Of a stretch of DNA of 64,000 nt, positions 8,693 through 18,664 are shown one piece after another. The stretch spans positions 1 to 64,000 of the forward strand of contig JARLJA010000076.1 of assembly GCA_031291445.1 (NCBI GenBank), read 5' to 3'. The translations under genes and the position numbers were made by a program. This stretch comes from Xanthobacteraceae bacterium (GTDB lineage: Bacteria; Pseudomonadota; Alphaproteobacteria; Rhizobiales; Xanthobacteraceae). The notes beneath the pieces are model-generated. The model searched no databases, was not told the DNA's origin, and saw nothing but the letters and a program-made list of their open reading frames with translations. Numbering within the stretch: the stretch's first letter is position 1; every line of letters starts with the position of its first letter.

Positions 8693-9247
8693 TCAGCAGG
8701 GCTTCCTGGGAACCCACCAGACCGAGATCGGGCTCGATCCCTTGAGGGCTTCGATGTTGACGGCCGGGTAGAGACTGACCACGGCGCCGCTGGCCTCCCC
8801 CTCGACGTTGAGGGTGCCGATGCCGGTCGGGTAGGGCGTCGGGAACGGGATTGCCACGCGCTGCGGCGTGTCCCCGAGGGTGAAGGCCGGCGAGACGTAG
8901 GAGCCGGAGCGGATCCGGATCACGCCCGGTGCGGTCCCCGGCTTTTTTGCAATGGTGATGGCCGCCATCGGCGTCTTGCAGCTCTTGGCCTCTTCGACCG
9001 CATTGGCTGCCTGCGCGCTCAGCGTCGCCGCCGCCGCGGCGATGTCGCCCTGGGCGACGATCGCGATCTCCGAGCCGTTCGACGGGGTGCCGTGCATTCG
9101 GGCGCCGATGACCGTGGCGCCGACGACGAGCGCGGCGCCGATCCCGACCACCGCCATCAGGGTGCCGCCGCCTCCCGCCGATTTGCCGCCGCCGGCTCCC
9201 GCGCCGGTGGCGACCTGTTGGTTTGGAGGGTCGGCTGGATCTGGCAT
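8693..9247 (-). CDS. Small single-span membrane protein, first gene of the AAA/TPR operon
   Basis: 184 residues, unrecognised. A Gly/Ala-rich cytoplasmic leader (about 1-28) is followed by one membrane span (TLMAVVGIGAALVVGATVIGA). The outer part is about 130 residues and beta-rich: VIRIRSGSYVSPAFTLGDTPQRVAIPFPTPYP, then GTLNVEGEASGAVVSLYP, ending in KPC. Only two cysteines are present (SCKT and the C-terminal Cys). It sits 16 bp upstream of the AAA+ genes. It is the only operon member with an apparent periplasmic domain, so it could sense or carry the exported signal. No function is claimed. Confidence 0.72.
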   Translation of the reverse strand: MPDPADPPNQQVATGAGAGGGKSAGGGGTLMAVVGIGAALVVGATVIGARMHGTPSNGSEIAIVAQGDIAAAAATLSAQAANAVEEAKSCKTPMAAITIAKKPGTAPGVIRIRSGSYVSPAFTLGDTPQRVAIPFPTPYPTGIGTLNVEGEASGAVVSLYPAVNIEALKGSSPISVWWVPRKPC

Positions 9248-9461
9248 GGACCTGTTCCTGACCTCAGAAACTACCGGAGGGCGTCAAAGCCATCGCGTTG
9301 GCTGAAGCCCGTCATTTGATCGTCATTCTATCGGACGCACCGGGCATACTGGCCCGCTGATCGTATGCGGCAATCGGAGCCATATCCGCGCCAATCCTCC
9401 CCGCTTGATCACACAACGTCAAGGGCCGGCGGGCAAGGCCGTCACGCGTCCGCATCGTCCA

Positions 9462-9565
9462 GTCGACATCTGCATGTCGGGCCGTTTGCCGAGTGCGGAA
9501 GCGCTGCTCTACGGCATCCTGCTGCTCCGGAAAAGATCCGTCGCAGCGGCACCATCGAGCGGTGA
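9462..9565 (+). pseudogene. Displaced 3'-end fragment of nuoB
   Basis: 104 bases align with the last 105 bases of nuoB (3290-3394), with about 13 differences including a one-base deletion that breaks the frame. The match starts at GTCGACATCT and ends exactly at the CGAGCGGTGA stop. It lies in the same orientation as nuoB, beyond the AAA/TPR operon, making a direct repeat about 6.2 kb apart. The ORF-track line 9405-9734 covers this fragment and is not a gene. Confidence 0.85.
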
Positions 9566-9576
9566 TGGTTTGCTTC

Positions 9577-9860
9577 CGTCATTCCGGGGCGGCCTCGAGA
9601 GCGCGTGCACGCGCGCTCATATCGACCAGCGCAATATGCGAGATCACGGCGTGGCCGGCTCGGTGGCCACCACCAATGCCGGGGTTATGGGTTCCGGGCT
9701 CGACGCTTCGCGTCGCCCCGGAACGACGCAGTGATGTGAGGCCTTGTCATTCCGGGGCGCGCCGCGAAGCGGCGCGAGCCCGGAATCCATTTCCCCGGTG
9801 CCGAAGAGGCCACCGCGTCAGCTGCGATCTCCAATTGACATTGATGGATATGGATTCCGG
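9577..9860. repeat. Two palindromic repeats (family C)
   Basis: Unit one (9577-9728) runs from CGTCATTCCGGGG to CCCCGGAACGACG. Unit two (about 9746-9860) runs from GTCATTCCGGGGCGCGCCGC to GGATATGGATTCCGG. The second overlaps the 3' end of the O-antigen ligase-like gene and appears to encode its last dozen or so residues. Together with the nuoB fragment, these fill the 570-bp gap from 9248 to 9817; no gene is seen there. Confidence 0.75.
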
Positions 9861-11179
9861 CGTGGCCCTGCCGTGCCCAATCGCTCCCGCATCACCACGC
9901 CGCCGGCGATGCCGACCGCGAGCACGTAGACCCAGCCCTGGTAGAAATCGAACAGATGCGAGTTGAAGAGCGAGCCGAGAATGTTCTGCGTCACGGCGAC
10001 GAGGCCGATGAAACCGGCGAAGCCCGCCATCCAGCGGAACAGCACGAGGTGCGATGCCCACATCGCCCACAGCAGCGCGACGCCGACGAGGCCCCATTGC
10101 AGTGCCGTCGCCAGCGTCTGGTTGTGCGGGTTGTAAGTCACTAGCGCTTCGAGATCGGTCTTGCCGGCGGCGTCGCGCTGGAACAGCTCGCGGATCGCGC
10201 CGGTGCCGTGGCCGATCAGCGGCGCGGCGCGGATGAAGGCGAGCGACTTCTGCCAGTATTCCAGCCGCATCGCCGCCGAGGCTGGGCCCTCGGCGCCGAT
10301 CGGAGCGCCGTACCGGGCGGTTTCGCTGGAGATCCGCGCCGCCTTGTGCTGCAGGTTGGGCGAGGCGGCGAATGCCGCGGCGGCGGCGACCGCCAGCGCC
10401 GCGACGGCGAGCGCGAGGCGCCGGCCGCTGAGGCTGCGGATCAGCAGCAGCAGCGCCATCACCGGCAGGTAGACGAACGCGGTGCGGGCCAGGTTGACGA
10501 AGGCGAGGTTGAGCACGAAGGCCGCCGCCAGCGCGCCGAACAGCGCGGCGCGACGGCTGAGGCCGGCGCGCGCGCCGTCGATCGCCAGCGCCGCCAACGC
10601 CACCGCGCAGAGCGCGAAGCCGTGGCTCTGGTCGATGTAGTTCTTCACCGCCACGCCCGGCTGGTCGGGCTTGTCGACCAGCGCGGCCTGCGGCAGCGCG
10701 TAGACGCCGTAGGAGAACGCGAGCAGGGCGACGTTGGAGGCAACGAAGGCCGCCAGAACCCAGCCGGCGCGGGGCGATTCCCGGTAGTGGATGACCAGCA
10801 GCGGGATCATCGTCAGCTTGTAGACCTGGCCGATGGCGCGCAGCTTGTCGTGGCCGGAAACGCCGTGGGCCCACAGCGTGCCGGCCAGCGCCAGCAGGAA
10901 GATCGCGAGCGTCAGCCCGCAGGCCGGCCGCGCGAGGGTCGAGGGCCACTGCGCGTAACGCGTGGTCAGCAGCAGCAGGGCGAAGGCGGCGATCAGCGCG
11001 CCGAGCGCGCCCGCGGTGGTCCAGGGCAGCGCCGCGGCCGCCACCACCAGCGCGACGTCCACGGCGCGCAGCCGGGCGTTGCGTGCCTGTGCGGCTTGCG
11101 GGCCGGAGAACGTCGTCAGCGCCAGCCGGGTCTCGGCCGCGAGCCAGGCCAGCGCGGCCGCGATCGGCTCCCTCGACAT
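9818..11179 (-). CDS. O-antigen ligase / Wzy-like polytopic membrane protein
   Basis: 453 residues with about 10-12 hydrophobic segments and one large soluble loop (about 270-355). The loop contains IGHGTGAIRELF and NPHNQTLATALQWGLVG, the motif region of the WaaL/Wzy O-antigen ligase family. Such proteins join or polymerise surface glycans on the periplasmic side of the inner membrane. It starts directly behind the DUF1614 gene and is co-transcribed with it. The extreme C-terminus (GPRRNPYPSMSIGDRS) looks as if it were captured from the adjoining palindromic repeat. Confidence 0.82.
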   Translation of the reverse strand: MSREPIAAALAWLAAETRLALTTFSGPQAAQARNARLRAVDVALVVAAAALPWTTAGALGALIAAFALLLLTTRYAQWPSTLARPACGLTLAIFLLALAGTLWAHGVSGHDKLRAIGQVYKLTMIPLLVIHYRESPRAGWVLAAFVASNVALLAFSYGVYALPQAALVDKPDQPGVAVKNYIDQSHGFALCAVALAALAIDGARAGLSRRAALFGALAAAFVLNLAFVNLARTAFVYLPVMALLLLIRSLSGRRLALAVAALAVAAAAAFAASPNLQHKAARISSETARYGAPIGAEGPASAAMRLEYWQKSLAFIRAAPLIGHGTGAIRELFQRDAAGKTDLEALVTYNPHNQTLATALQWGLVGVALLWAMWASHLVLFRWMAGFAGFIGLVAVTQNILGSLFNSHLFDFYQGWVYVLAVGIAGGVVMRERLGTAGPRRNPYPSMSIGDRS

Positions 11180-11180
11180 G

Positions 11181-11897
11181 TCAGCGCAGACCCGGATTCG
11201 GCCGCGGCGAGGTGATGCTCGCCAGCAGCACCGAGAGAATGCCGGTGAGGAAGATGCCGTCGAAGGTGCCGGCGCCGCCGATCGAGGCGACCGGCGCGCC
11301 GAGCCCGCCGATCTTGTCGAGGTTGAGCAGGTCGGCGCCGATCAGGGTGCCGAGCGATCCGGCGATGTAGGCGATCTGCGGCGCGGTGGCGCGCGACAGC
11401 AGCATCGCCGTGATCGCGGTGATCAGCGCCGGCGCGAACACCGGCACGGCGATGCCGAGCCCCGGCACCGGATTGGCGAGCGCGTGGATGATGGCGGCGA
11501 CGATCGCGGTGGCGATGGCGGCGCGCAGCCAGACGCCATAGCGGATCAGGAGATAGGCCGACATCAGCACCGGGATCACCGCGCCGCCGACATTGACGGC
11601 GATCACCGTGCCCGGCCAGTCCACGACGTGCGGGATCACGTAGTCCATGCCGAAGATATGGACGATCTGGCCGGTGACGTGCTGGCCCGGCACCATCGCC
11701 ACCGGGATGTTGAAGTAGCTGCCGACCAGCGATCCGATCAGCAGCAGGAACGCGCCCTGCGACGACAGCCCGAGCCGCATGAAGGCGTAGCGCAGCACGT
11801 TGAGCTGGATCAGGATCATGAGCCCGGCGACCACGATGAACAGGATCGCGAACACCACCGGCGTGAGCGGGAGATAGTGGGTCTGGCTCATGGGCAT
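11181..11897 (-). CDS. DUF1614 family membrane protein
   Basis: About 238 residues and seven or so hydrophobic segments. It resembles the uncharacterised DUF1614 family: an N-terminal span, then SYFNIPVAMVPGQ and a Gly-rich end (SIGGAGTFDGIFLTGILSVLL). The start is taken at the ATG at 11897; the track ORF (12074) reads through an intergenic palindrome. Its stop nearly abuts the start of the O-antigen ligase-like gene, implying joint expression. Function unknown. Confidence 0.72.
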   Translation of the reverse strand: MPMSQTHYLPLTPVVFAILFIVVAGLMILIQLNVLRYAFMRLGLSSQGAFLLLIGSLVGSYFNIPVAMVPGQHVTGQIVHIFGMDYVIPHVVDWPGTVIAVNVGGAVIPVLMSAYLLIRYGVWLRAAIATAIVAAIIHALANPVPGLGIAVPVFAPALITAITAMLLSRATAPQIAYIAGSLGTLIGADLLNLDKIGGLGAPVASIGGAGTFDGIFLTGILSVLLASITSPRPNPGLR

Positions 11898-12035
11898 GGC
11901 ATGCGGACCTTCGGACGACGGTGGAAGCGGGTTGAACCATAGCGGAAGCGGGCGGGCAAATGGACGCCGGCGGGACCGCGCGCGCCCGGGTATGTCACCG
12001 CCTGTTGCCGCCCGGCCACAGGAAAGCGACCTACC

Positions 12036-12161
12036 CGTCATGCCCGCGCCTGTCGCGGGCATCCACGTCTTCACTGCTTCGCAACAAGCAAGTCGTGGAT
12101 GGCCGGGAGACCTCAGTCCTGGCGATCCGCCGAAGACGGATCGCGCTGCCCGGCCATGACG
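12036..12161. repeat. Palindromic intergenic repeat (family A, extended)
   Basis: CGTCATGCCCGCGCCTGTCGCGGGCATCCACG at the left and CTGCCCGGCCATGACG at the right, with an extra inner hairpin (GGCGATCCGC...GCGGATCGC-like) between the arms. It lies between the DUF1614 gene and mobA. Confidence 0.75.
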
Positions 12162-12200
12162 ACCAAAACCGTCGTGTGTCCGCCCCCATCGATCATCCCG

Positions 12201-12830
12201 TCACGCCCGCAGCAGGCGTTCGGCTTCGGCGAGATCCTCGGCGGTGTTGATGTTGAAGAACGGATCGAGCGGCGTGTCGGGCCAGCCCACCACCGCCTCG
12301 CGGTGGCGCGCGGCGAAACGCTGCACGGCGTGGCAGTGCTCGTCGATCAGGGCATGGCGCAGGTCGTGGCGGAGCTCGACGCTCCACAGCGCGATGGTCG
12401 GATGAAGCTGGCCGCCGGAGGCCGCGATGGCGAGGTCGGCCCCCTGATGGGCGCGGGCGTGCGACAGCCGCGCCACCAGGTCGCTCGGCAGGAACGGACA
12501 GTCGCCGGCGACGCTCAGCATCTCGCGGGCGTCGGGCCGTTCGCGGGCGACGTGGTCGAGGCCGGCGAGAATGCCGGCGAGCGGCCCGGCGAAGCCCTCG
12601 ACGGCGTCGGCGATCACCGGCAGGCCGTAGATCGAGAATCGCGCCGGATCGCCGTGGCTGTTGAGGATCAGGCCGTCGCATTGCGGGGCGAGCCGGGCGA
12701 TGATGTGGTCGAGCAGCGGCCGGCCGGCGAGGGTGCGCATCGGCTTGTCTCCGCCGCCCATGCGCTGTGCCCGCCCGCCGGCGAGAATGAGGCCGGGGAT
12801 TCCGCTGCTGTCGCCCATGCGGCCTGACAT
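12201..12830 (-). CDS. mobA: Molybdenum cofactor guanylyltransferase
   Basis: 209 residues. MobA transfers GMP from GTP to molybdopterin-Mo to make the MGD cofactor. The nucleotide-binding signature [18 protein letters not shown] is at the N-terminus, followed by GDCPFLP and a C-terminal [12 protein letters not shown]. The first ATG is at 12830; an alternative start at the fifth codon (12818) is also possible. No other molybdopterin gene is in the window, so its partners are elsewhere. Confidence 0.93.
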   Translation of the reverse strand: MSGRMGDSSGIPGLILAGGRAQRMGGGDKPMRTLAGRPLLDHIIARLAPQCDGLILNSHGDPARFSIYGLPVIADAVEGFAGPLAGILAGLDHVARERPDAREMLSVAGDCPFLPSDLVARLSHARAHQGADLAIAASGGQLHPTIALWSVELRHDLRHALIDEHCHAVQRFAARHREAVVGWPDTPLDPFFNINTAEDLAEAERLLRA

Positions 12831-13165
12831 AGCGGGGCCGGGCGGATTTGCAATGGCGCCGGCGCCGGTGCTGGCGGTCGCCGCGGCGGTCGCGCATGTC
12901 GCGCTGCCGCGTGACGCCGTGCCGTGGGGAACCGGAGCACGGAGGGTTCAAGGCCGAGTCGAATTGCCCGCCTTGGGCGGATGTGACAGTCTCGCCCGGT
13001 GCCGCCCCGCTCCCGACCTGCCGCGCCCGCGCTGCATCCGCCGCAAGCGCTTTGCCTCGAATTTGCGCTTCCCAGAAACATGAAAAGTCATCATTTTAAT
13101 CTTAAACGAATTGGCGGGTTGGGCTATGCTGGCCCGGACGGGATCGCCAACGCAGAGGGTCGTGC
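12831..13165. other. Divergent intergenic region between mobA and the ABC importer
   Basis: 335 bp with no convincing gene. The left part is GC-rich. An AT-rich island at about 13074-13113 contains ATGAAAAGTCATC and TTTTAATCTTAAA and is the likely promoter zone for the ABC operon. No riboswitch or sigma-54 consensus could be confirmed. Confidence 0.4.
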
Positions 13166-14013
<848 letters not shown>

Positions 14014-14017
<4 letters not shown>

Positions 14018-14829
14018 GCGCGGTCGCCGGCGACGGCACGGCAACGGCCCGCATCGGCATCAGCATCGCTCCGTTCGCGCCGCTGCTCGCCTGCCTCGGC
14101 CTGCTGGCGGCGTGGCAGATCGGCGCTCTGCTGCTGGGCACCGACAGCATCCCCACCGCGCTCGACGCGCTGCGCGCCGTGCCCGACATCCTCGGCGACC
14201 GCAGCGGGCTCGCCAACATCCTCGATTCGATCCGCCGCATGGCGATCGGGCTCGCCAGCGCGGTGGTGGTGTCGATCCCGCTCGGGCTCGCCATGGGCCG
14301 GGTGCCGGCGGTGGCGTCGTTCTTCAACCCGATCCTGATGGTGACCTATCCGGTGCCGAAGGCGGCCCTGATGCCGGTCATCATGCTGTGGCTCGGCGTC
14401 GGCGATCTCTCCAAGACGCTGGTGATCTTCCTCGCGGTGACGCTGCCGATCATCTACCACTCCTTCGAGGGCGCCAAGGCGGTCGAGGAGAAGATGATCT
14501 GGTCGGGCGCCGCCATGGGGATGTCGCGGCTGCAGATCATGGCCCGCATCGTGCTGCCGGCGGCGCTGCCGGAGATCCTCGCCGGCTGCCGCACCGGCCT
14601 GGTGCTGGCGCTGATCACCATGGTGACCAGCGAGATGATCGCGCGCAAGTCCGGCGCCGGCAACATCCTGTTCAACGCCCTCGACATGGGCCAGTACGAC
14701 ACCGTGTTCGCCATGATCATCATCATCGGCGCGCTCGGCATCATCTTCGACGCCGCCTTCGACCGGTTGCGCCGCGCGCTGGTGGCATGGTCGGACACCC
14801 GCCAGGACATCCCGTTGAGCTTCTCATGA
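14014..14829 (+). CDS. ABC transporter permease (NitT/TauT type), first of two
   Basis: 271 residues with six predicted spans. The cytoplasmic coupling (EAA) loop is seen at [34 protein letters not shown]. Its start overlaps the ATPase stop by ATGA, and its own stop overlaps the next permease in the same way. It differs clearly from the second permease, so the channel is probably a heterodimer, whereas many relatives use a homodimer. Confidence 0.9.
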
Positions 14830-15590
14830 GAGCGACCCTGTCCCGCGATATCGTGCTCGGCGCCATCCCGCTCATCCTGATCGCCGCGGTGTGGCAGGCC
14901 ATCGTGTCGTTCGGCTACGCGCCGGCGGCGCTGCTGCCGCCGCCGGGCGCCGTCTTCGTCCGCCTCGTCCACCAGCTCGGCGGCACCGATTTCCTGGCCC
15001 AGGGCGGCGCCACGCTGCTGCGGCTGTTCGTCGGCTTCACCATCGCCGCGGTGCTCGGCATCGGCATCGGGCTGATGGCGGCGGTGCACCGCGGCGTCGA
15101 CGCCGTGGTCCGGCCGCTGGTGCGGGTGCTGGCGCCGGTGCCCAAGGTCGCGCTCTATCCGGCGCTGCTGCTGCTGCTCGGCTTCGACCACGCCTCCAAG
15201 ATCGCGCTGGTGGTGGCGGACGCGCTGTTTCCGATCCTGCTGTCGACCTATTACGGCGCCACCACCATCGAGCAGAAGCTGGTGTGGTCGGCGCTGGCGG
15301 CCGGCACGCCGCCGCACCAGGTGCTCTACAAGGTGGTGCTGCCGGCGGCGATGCCCTCGATCCTGACCGGCTGCCGCATCGCGCTGGTGATCTCGTGCAT
15401 CGTGGTGTTTCTCGCCGAGATGATCTCCTCGACCGACGGGCTCGGCTACCTGCTGGTGCGCGCGGCGCGCAGCTTCCAGACCGTCGACATGTTCGTGCCG
15501 CTGATCTCGATCTCGCTGCTCGGGCTGATCCTCAACGCCCTGTTGTACGGCGCCCGCAAGGTGCTGCTGCGCGGCTTTCCGGAGGTGTGA
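14826..15590 (+). CDS. ABC transporter permease (NitT/TauT type), second of two
   Basis: 254 residues with about six spans. The coupling loop is IEQKLVWSALAAGTPPHQVLYKVVLPAAMPSILTG. It is translationally coupled to the first permease (ATGA at 14826-14829). It completes the membrane channel of the importer; the binding-protein gene follows after a 240-bp gap holding a palindromic repeat. Confidence 0.9.
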   Translation: MRATLSRDIVLGAIPLILIAAVWQAIVSFGYAPAALLPPPGAVFVRLVHQLGGTDFLAQGGATLLRLFVGFTIAAVLGIGIGLMAAVHRGVDAVVRPLVRVLAPVPKVALYPALLLLLGFDHASKIALVVADALFPILLSTYYGATTIEQKLVWSALAAGTPPHQVLYKVVLPAAMPSILTGCRIALVISCIVVFLAEMISSTDGLGYLLVRAARSFQTVDMFVPLISISLLGLILNALLYGARKVLLRGFPEV

Positions 15591-15645
15591 TGGGGCGTGC
15601 GGCGAACGGCATTCATGTGTCTCGTCGCGCCAGTCCGATATTCGG

Positions 15646-15736
15646 CGTCATGCCCGCGCTTGTCGCGGGCATCCACGTCTTTACGACGTCGCCGCGAAGC
15701 AAGACGTGGATGGCCGGGACGAGCCCGGCCATGACG
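15646..15736. repeat. Palindromic intergenic repeat (family A) inside the ABC operon
   Basis: CGTCATGCCCGCGCTTGTCGCGGGCATCCACG and GTGGATGGCCGGGACGAGCCCGGCCATGACG flank a short spacer. It lies between the second permease and the binding-protein gene. There it could form a stem that adjusts transcript ends and allows the binding protein its own level of expression. Confidence 0.78.
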
Positions 15737-15833
15737 ACAACGAGGGCTTCGTGCGACGCGCATTGCCCGTTGCCCGGACATTTGAAGCATGGAACACTTT
15801 GACCGCCACCCCGATGCTGCGAGGAGCCTCCGA

Positions 15834-16817
15834 ATGCGCCCGACGATGAAACGCCTCATGCTGATCGCTGCCACGGCCGGTGCCGTGCTGTCGGCGGGGT
15901 CAGCCTTCGCGATCGACACCATCCGGGTCGGCTTCACCATTCCGGCGGAGGAATCCAAGTACTGGATGATGAAGCGCCCCGAGCGCTTCCCCGACATCGG
16001 CAAGACCTACAATATCGAGTGGACCCAATTCCAGGGCACCTCGCCGATGACCCAGGCGCTGGCCGCCGGCGCGGTCGACTGCGCGACCCAGGGCGTGCTG
16101 TCGCTCGCCAACGGCGCCGTCAACGGCGGCCTCAAGGCCTACATCGTCGCCCAGCACGTCTACGAGAAGCCGGGCGGTTTCTCGGTCTACTGGGCGGTCA
16201 AGGACGATTCGCCGATCAAGACGGTGGCCGACCTGAAGGGCAAGACGGTCGGCATCTCGGTGCTCGGCGGCGGTACCTACGGGCCGTTCGCCATGATCCT
16301 GCGGAAGGCCGGCGTCGATCCGGAGAAGGACATCAAGCTGGTGGAGACCGGATTTGCGGTGTCGGAGGACGCGCTGCGCCAGGGCCGGGTCGACGCAGTC
16401 AACATGAACCAGCCGTTCGCCGCCCGCGCCGAGGCCAAGGGCGGCATCCACAAGCTGTTCTCGCTGTCGGAGGCGATGCCCAACATCGTCCACATCCTCG
16501 AGGCCTGCCGCGCCGACTTCGTCGACAAGAACCCGGCGCTGGCGAAGGCCTATGTCCGCGACATCACCCACGGCATGGAGATGGCGCTGGCCGATCGCGC
16601 CGAGACGCTGAAGGTCGTCAACGAGGTGCTCAAGGCGCCGATCCCGGTGCTCGATACCTATCTCCTGAAAGACAACGATTTCGGCCGCGACCCCAAGGCG
16701 GCGCCGAATTTCGACGCCATCCAGCTCATGCTCGACATCTACGCCGAGACCGGCATGCTGCCGAAGCTCAGCGTCCGGCAGTTCTACAATCCGAACGTGG
16801 TCGCGCCGATCGAGTAG
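15834..16817 (+). CDS. Periplasmic solute-binding protein of the NitT/TauT importer
   Basis: About 327 residues beginning MRPTMKRLMLIAATAGAVLSAGSAFA, a clear Sec signal peptide. The ATG at 15834 is chosen because GAGGAG lies seven bases ahead; the track start at 15789 has none. The mature protein starts IDTIRVGFTIPAEESKYW and has the two-lobe architecture of the SsuA/NMT1 family (GTSPMTQALAAGAVDCATQG; LKGKTVGISVLGGGTYG). The conserved aromatic residues near the N-terminus may shape the pocket. Substrate unknown; aromatic or sulfonated organics are possibilities only by family. Confidence 0.9.
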   Translation: MRPTMKRLMLIAATAGAVLSAGSAFAIDTIRVGFTIPAEESKYWMMKRPERFPDIGKTYNIEWTQFQGTSPMTQALAAGAVDCATQGVLSLANGAVNGGLKAYIVAQHVYEKPGGFSVYWAVKDDSPIKTVADLKGKTVGISVLGGGTYGPFAMILRKAGVDPEKDIKLVETGFAVSEDALRQGRVDAVNMNQPFAARAEAKGGIHKLFSLSEAMPNIVHILEACRADFVDKNPALAKAYVRDITHGMEMALADRAETLKVVNEVLKAPIPVLDTYLLKDNDFGRDPKAAPNFDAIQLMLDIYAETGMLPKLSVRQFYNPNVVAPIE

Positions 16818-16853
16818 GAGCGAACCATCGAAGCGCCAGCCGAGGGGAAACAG

Positions 16854-17029
16854 CGTCATTCCGGGGCGCGCCGCGAAGCCGCGCGAGCCCGGAAACCATA
16901 CTCCCGGTGCGGCTTGAAGCCTTCGGACCGAAAACAGGCGTGCAGATCAATGACGCCGCAGACCACTGCAGACACTGGGGGTATGGATTCCGGGTTCGGC
17001 GCGCCTTCGCGCGCCGCCCCGGAATGACG
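16854..17029. repeat. Large palindromic repeat (family C)
   Basis: Outer arms CGTCATTCCGGGGCGCGCCGC and GCGCCGCCCCGGAATGACG enclose inner arms around ACCATACTCCCGG / GGGGGTATGGATTCCGGG. The 176-bp stem lies between convergent genes (binding protein and CrtI-like protein) and could terminate both. Confidence 0.78.
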
Positions 17030-17041
17030 TGGGTGTGATCA

Positions 17042-18589
17042 TCACGCCGCCTTCGGCAGCTTGCGGCCCAGCGCGGCGCGGGCGGCCCAGCCGCCGCCGA
17101 GCATGGCGCCGGTGAATCCGCCGCCGCCGGTGAAGGCGGAAGCGAGGTAGAGCCCGTCGATCGCGGTGCGCGCCAGCGGCCGGAAGCCACGGGACTGCGG
17201 CGCGAAGCCGTAGGTCGCTCCGCCGGGCGTGTTGAGATAGTGCTGCATGGTCTCCGCCGTCGACAGCTCGCGCTGGGTGACGGCGCCGGCGATCCCTGGA
17301 AACCGGTGGTCGAGATCGGCGACGACGAGGTCCATCCAGCGCTCCTTGCGGGCGCGGCGCGCGTCGTCGGACAGTCCGGCCCAGTTCTCGATGCGGTCGG
17401 GGCCGGCCAGCGAGGCGAGATACGGCCCCTCGCGGTTGAGGCCGGAATCGACCTGGTCGTAGGCCACGAGGCTGTAGGGCGTCAGCCGCGACGGCTGATC
17501 CTCGCCGAGCAGGCCGGTGGCCTCCTTCATCCGCGCCAGGGCGTCGAGCCAGTCCGGCAGCACCGAGGTCGAGTAGTTCGTGACGCCGAACGAGCGCGAC
17601 GGCCGGTCGAGCCCGATCGCCATGCTCCACAGCGACATCGATGGCCGGCGCGCCTGATAGGGCGCGAGGAAATCCTGGCGCTTGCCCTGCGGCAGCATCG
17701 CCGCGAGCACGGCGGGCGCGGCGTTGCCGAAGATCACCGCGGCGTATTCCTCGCGGACGTCGTTGCCCTCCAGCGTGGCATGGCGCACGCCGCGCGGGCG
17801 GTCGCCGTCGAGCAGGATGGCGTCGACCACCCGCCCGGACTCGGCCTCGCCGCCGGCCTCGTGCACGATGGCGAGCAGCCGGTCGGCCAGCACCTTCGAG
17901 CCGCCGCGGATGTAGTGGCCGCCGCCGGCGAGGAAGGAGGCCTGCGGGATCGCGTAGGCGACGAACGGCATGGTGTCGGGATCGTCGGTGTAGTAGCCGA
18001 GGTTCGAGGCCAGCGCGAGCTTGACCGCCTCGTCGGCGCCGAACAGTTCGGCGAGCACGCCGCTCACGGTGGCGTGGCGCTGGCGGATCAGCGGCCACAG
18101 CCGCGCCGGCAGGCGCGCGGCGTTGCGCAGCCACCAGCTGCGGTCGTCCTGGTGCTGGGCGAGGGCGCTGACCGCATCGCGCAGTTCACGCAGGCGGCGG
18201 AAATAGTCTTCGAGCGCCTTGGCGTGGCGCGGAAAGCGCCGGCTGGTGGCATCGAGCGCGGCGTCGTAGCCGTGCGGCAGCACGAAAGGCTCGCCGATCA
18301 GCGGGCTGCGGACCTCGTGGAGGGCGCCGATCTCGACGAACGGGATGTCGCGGTCGAGCCCCAGCGCCTGCAGGATCGGCGCCTTGGCGTCGCCGGCGTC
18401 GAGGCCGTCGATCTCGTGCAACGAGGCCTCGATCGACAGCGCGCCGTGGCGATAGACCGTGGCGGCGCCGCCGAACGCGGCGTTGCGTTCGAGCACAAGG
18501 ACCCGCTTGCCGGCGCGGGCGTAGAGCGCGGCCGCGGTGAGGCCGCCGAGCCCCGACCCGATCACGATGGCATCGAACTGGTGTGACAT
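17042..18589 (-). CDS. CrtI/phytoene-desaturase-like FAD oxidoreductase
   Basis: About 515 residues. The N-terminal dinucleotide fold is DAIVIGSGLGGLTAAALYARAGKRVLVLE. The C-terminal FAD motif is DGLYLASAFTGGGGFTGAMLGGGWAA, as in phytoene desaturases and retinol-saturase-like enzymes. The start is the ATG at 18589 with GGAGAC ahead; the track ORF (18793) reads through a repeat. There are no crtB or other carotenoid genes nearby, so the substrate may be another polyene or lipid. A strong FNR/FixK-type palindrome lies 76 bp upstream, suggesting low-oxygen control. Confidence 0.82.
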   Translation of the reverse strand: MSHQFDAIVIGSGLGGLTAAALYARAGKRVLVLERNAAFGGAATVYRHGALSIEASLHEIDGLDAGDAKAPILQALGLDRDIPFVEIGALHEVRSPLIGEPFVLPHGYDAALDATSRRFPRHAKALEDYFRRLRELRDAVSALAQHQDDRSWWLRNAARLPARLWPLIRQRHATVSGVLAELFGADEAVKLALASNLGYYTDDPDTMPFVAYAIPQASFLAGGGHYIRGGSKVLADRLLAIVHEAGGEAESGRVVDAILLDGDRPRGVRHATLEGNDVREEYAAVIFGNAAPAVLAAMLPQGKRQDFLAPYQARRPSMSLWSMAIGLDRPSRSFGVTNYSTSVLPDWLDALARMKEATGLLGEDQPSRLTPYSLVAYDQVDSGLNREGPYLASLAGPDRIENWAGLSDDARRARKERWMDLVVADLDHRFPGIAGAVTQRELSTAETMQHYLNTPGGATYGFAPQSRGFRPLARTAIDGLYLASAFTGGGGFTGAMLGGGWAARAALGRKLPKAA

Positions 18590-18664
18590 GGCTGTCTCCG
18601 CGAGGGTGCGAGCGCGCTCGACTGCGTGAGGTAACGCATCATGGATCGGGGCGGCGAGGTGGCG

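Noticed and set aside
9405-9734. 109-residue ORF at 9.4 kb
   Set aside because: It covers the degraded nuoB tail and a palindromic repeat; no coding evidence.
12900-13010. Possible riboswitch before the ABC operon (cobalamin or TPP-like GC-rich folds)
   Set aside because: No conserved core such as a B12 box or thi box could be matched by eye.
13111-13132. Sigma-54 promoter TTGGCGGGTTGGGCTATGC
   Set aside because: The GG-to-GC spacing is 10 instead of 12 bases, so it does not fit the -24/-12 consensus.
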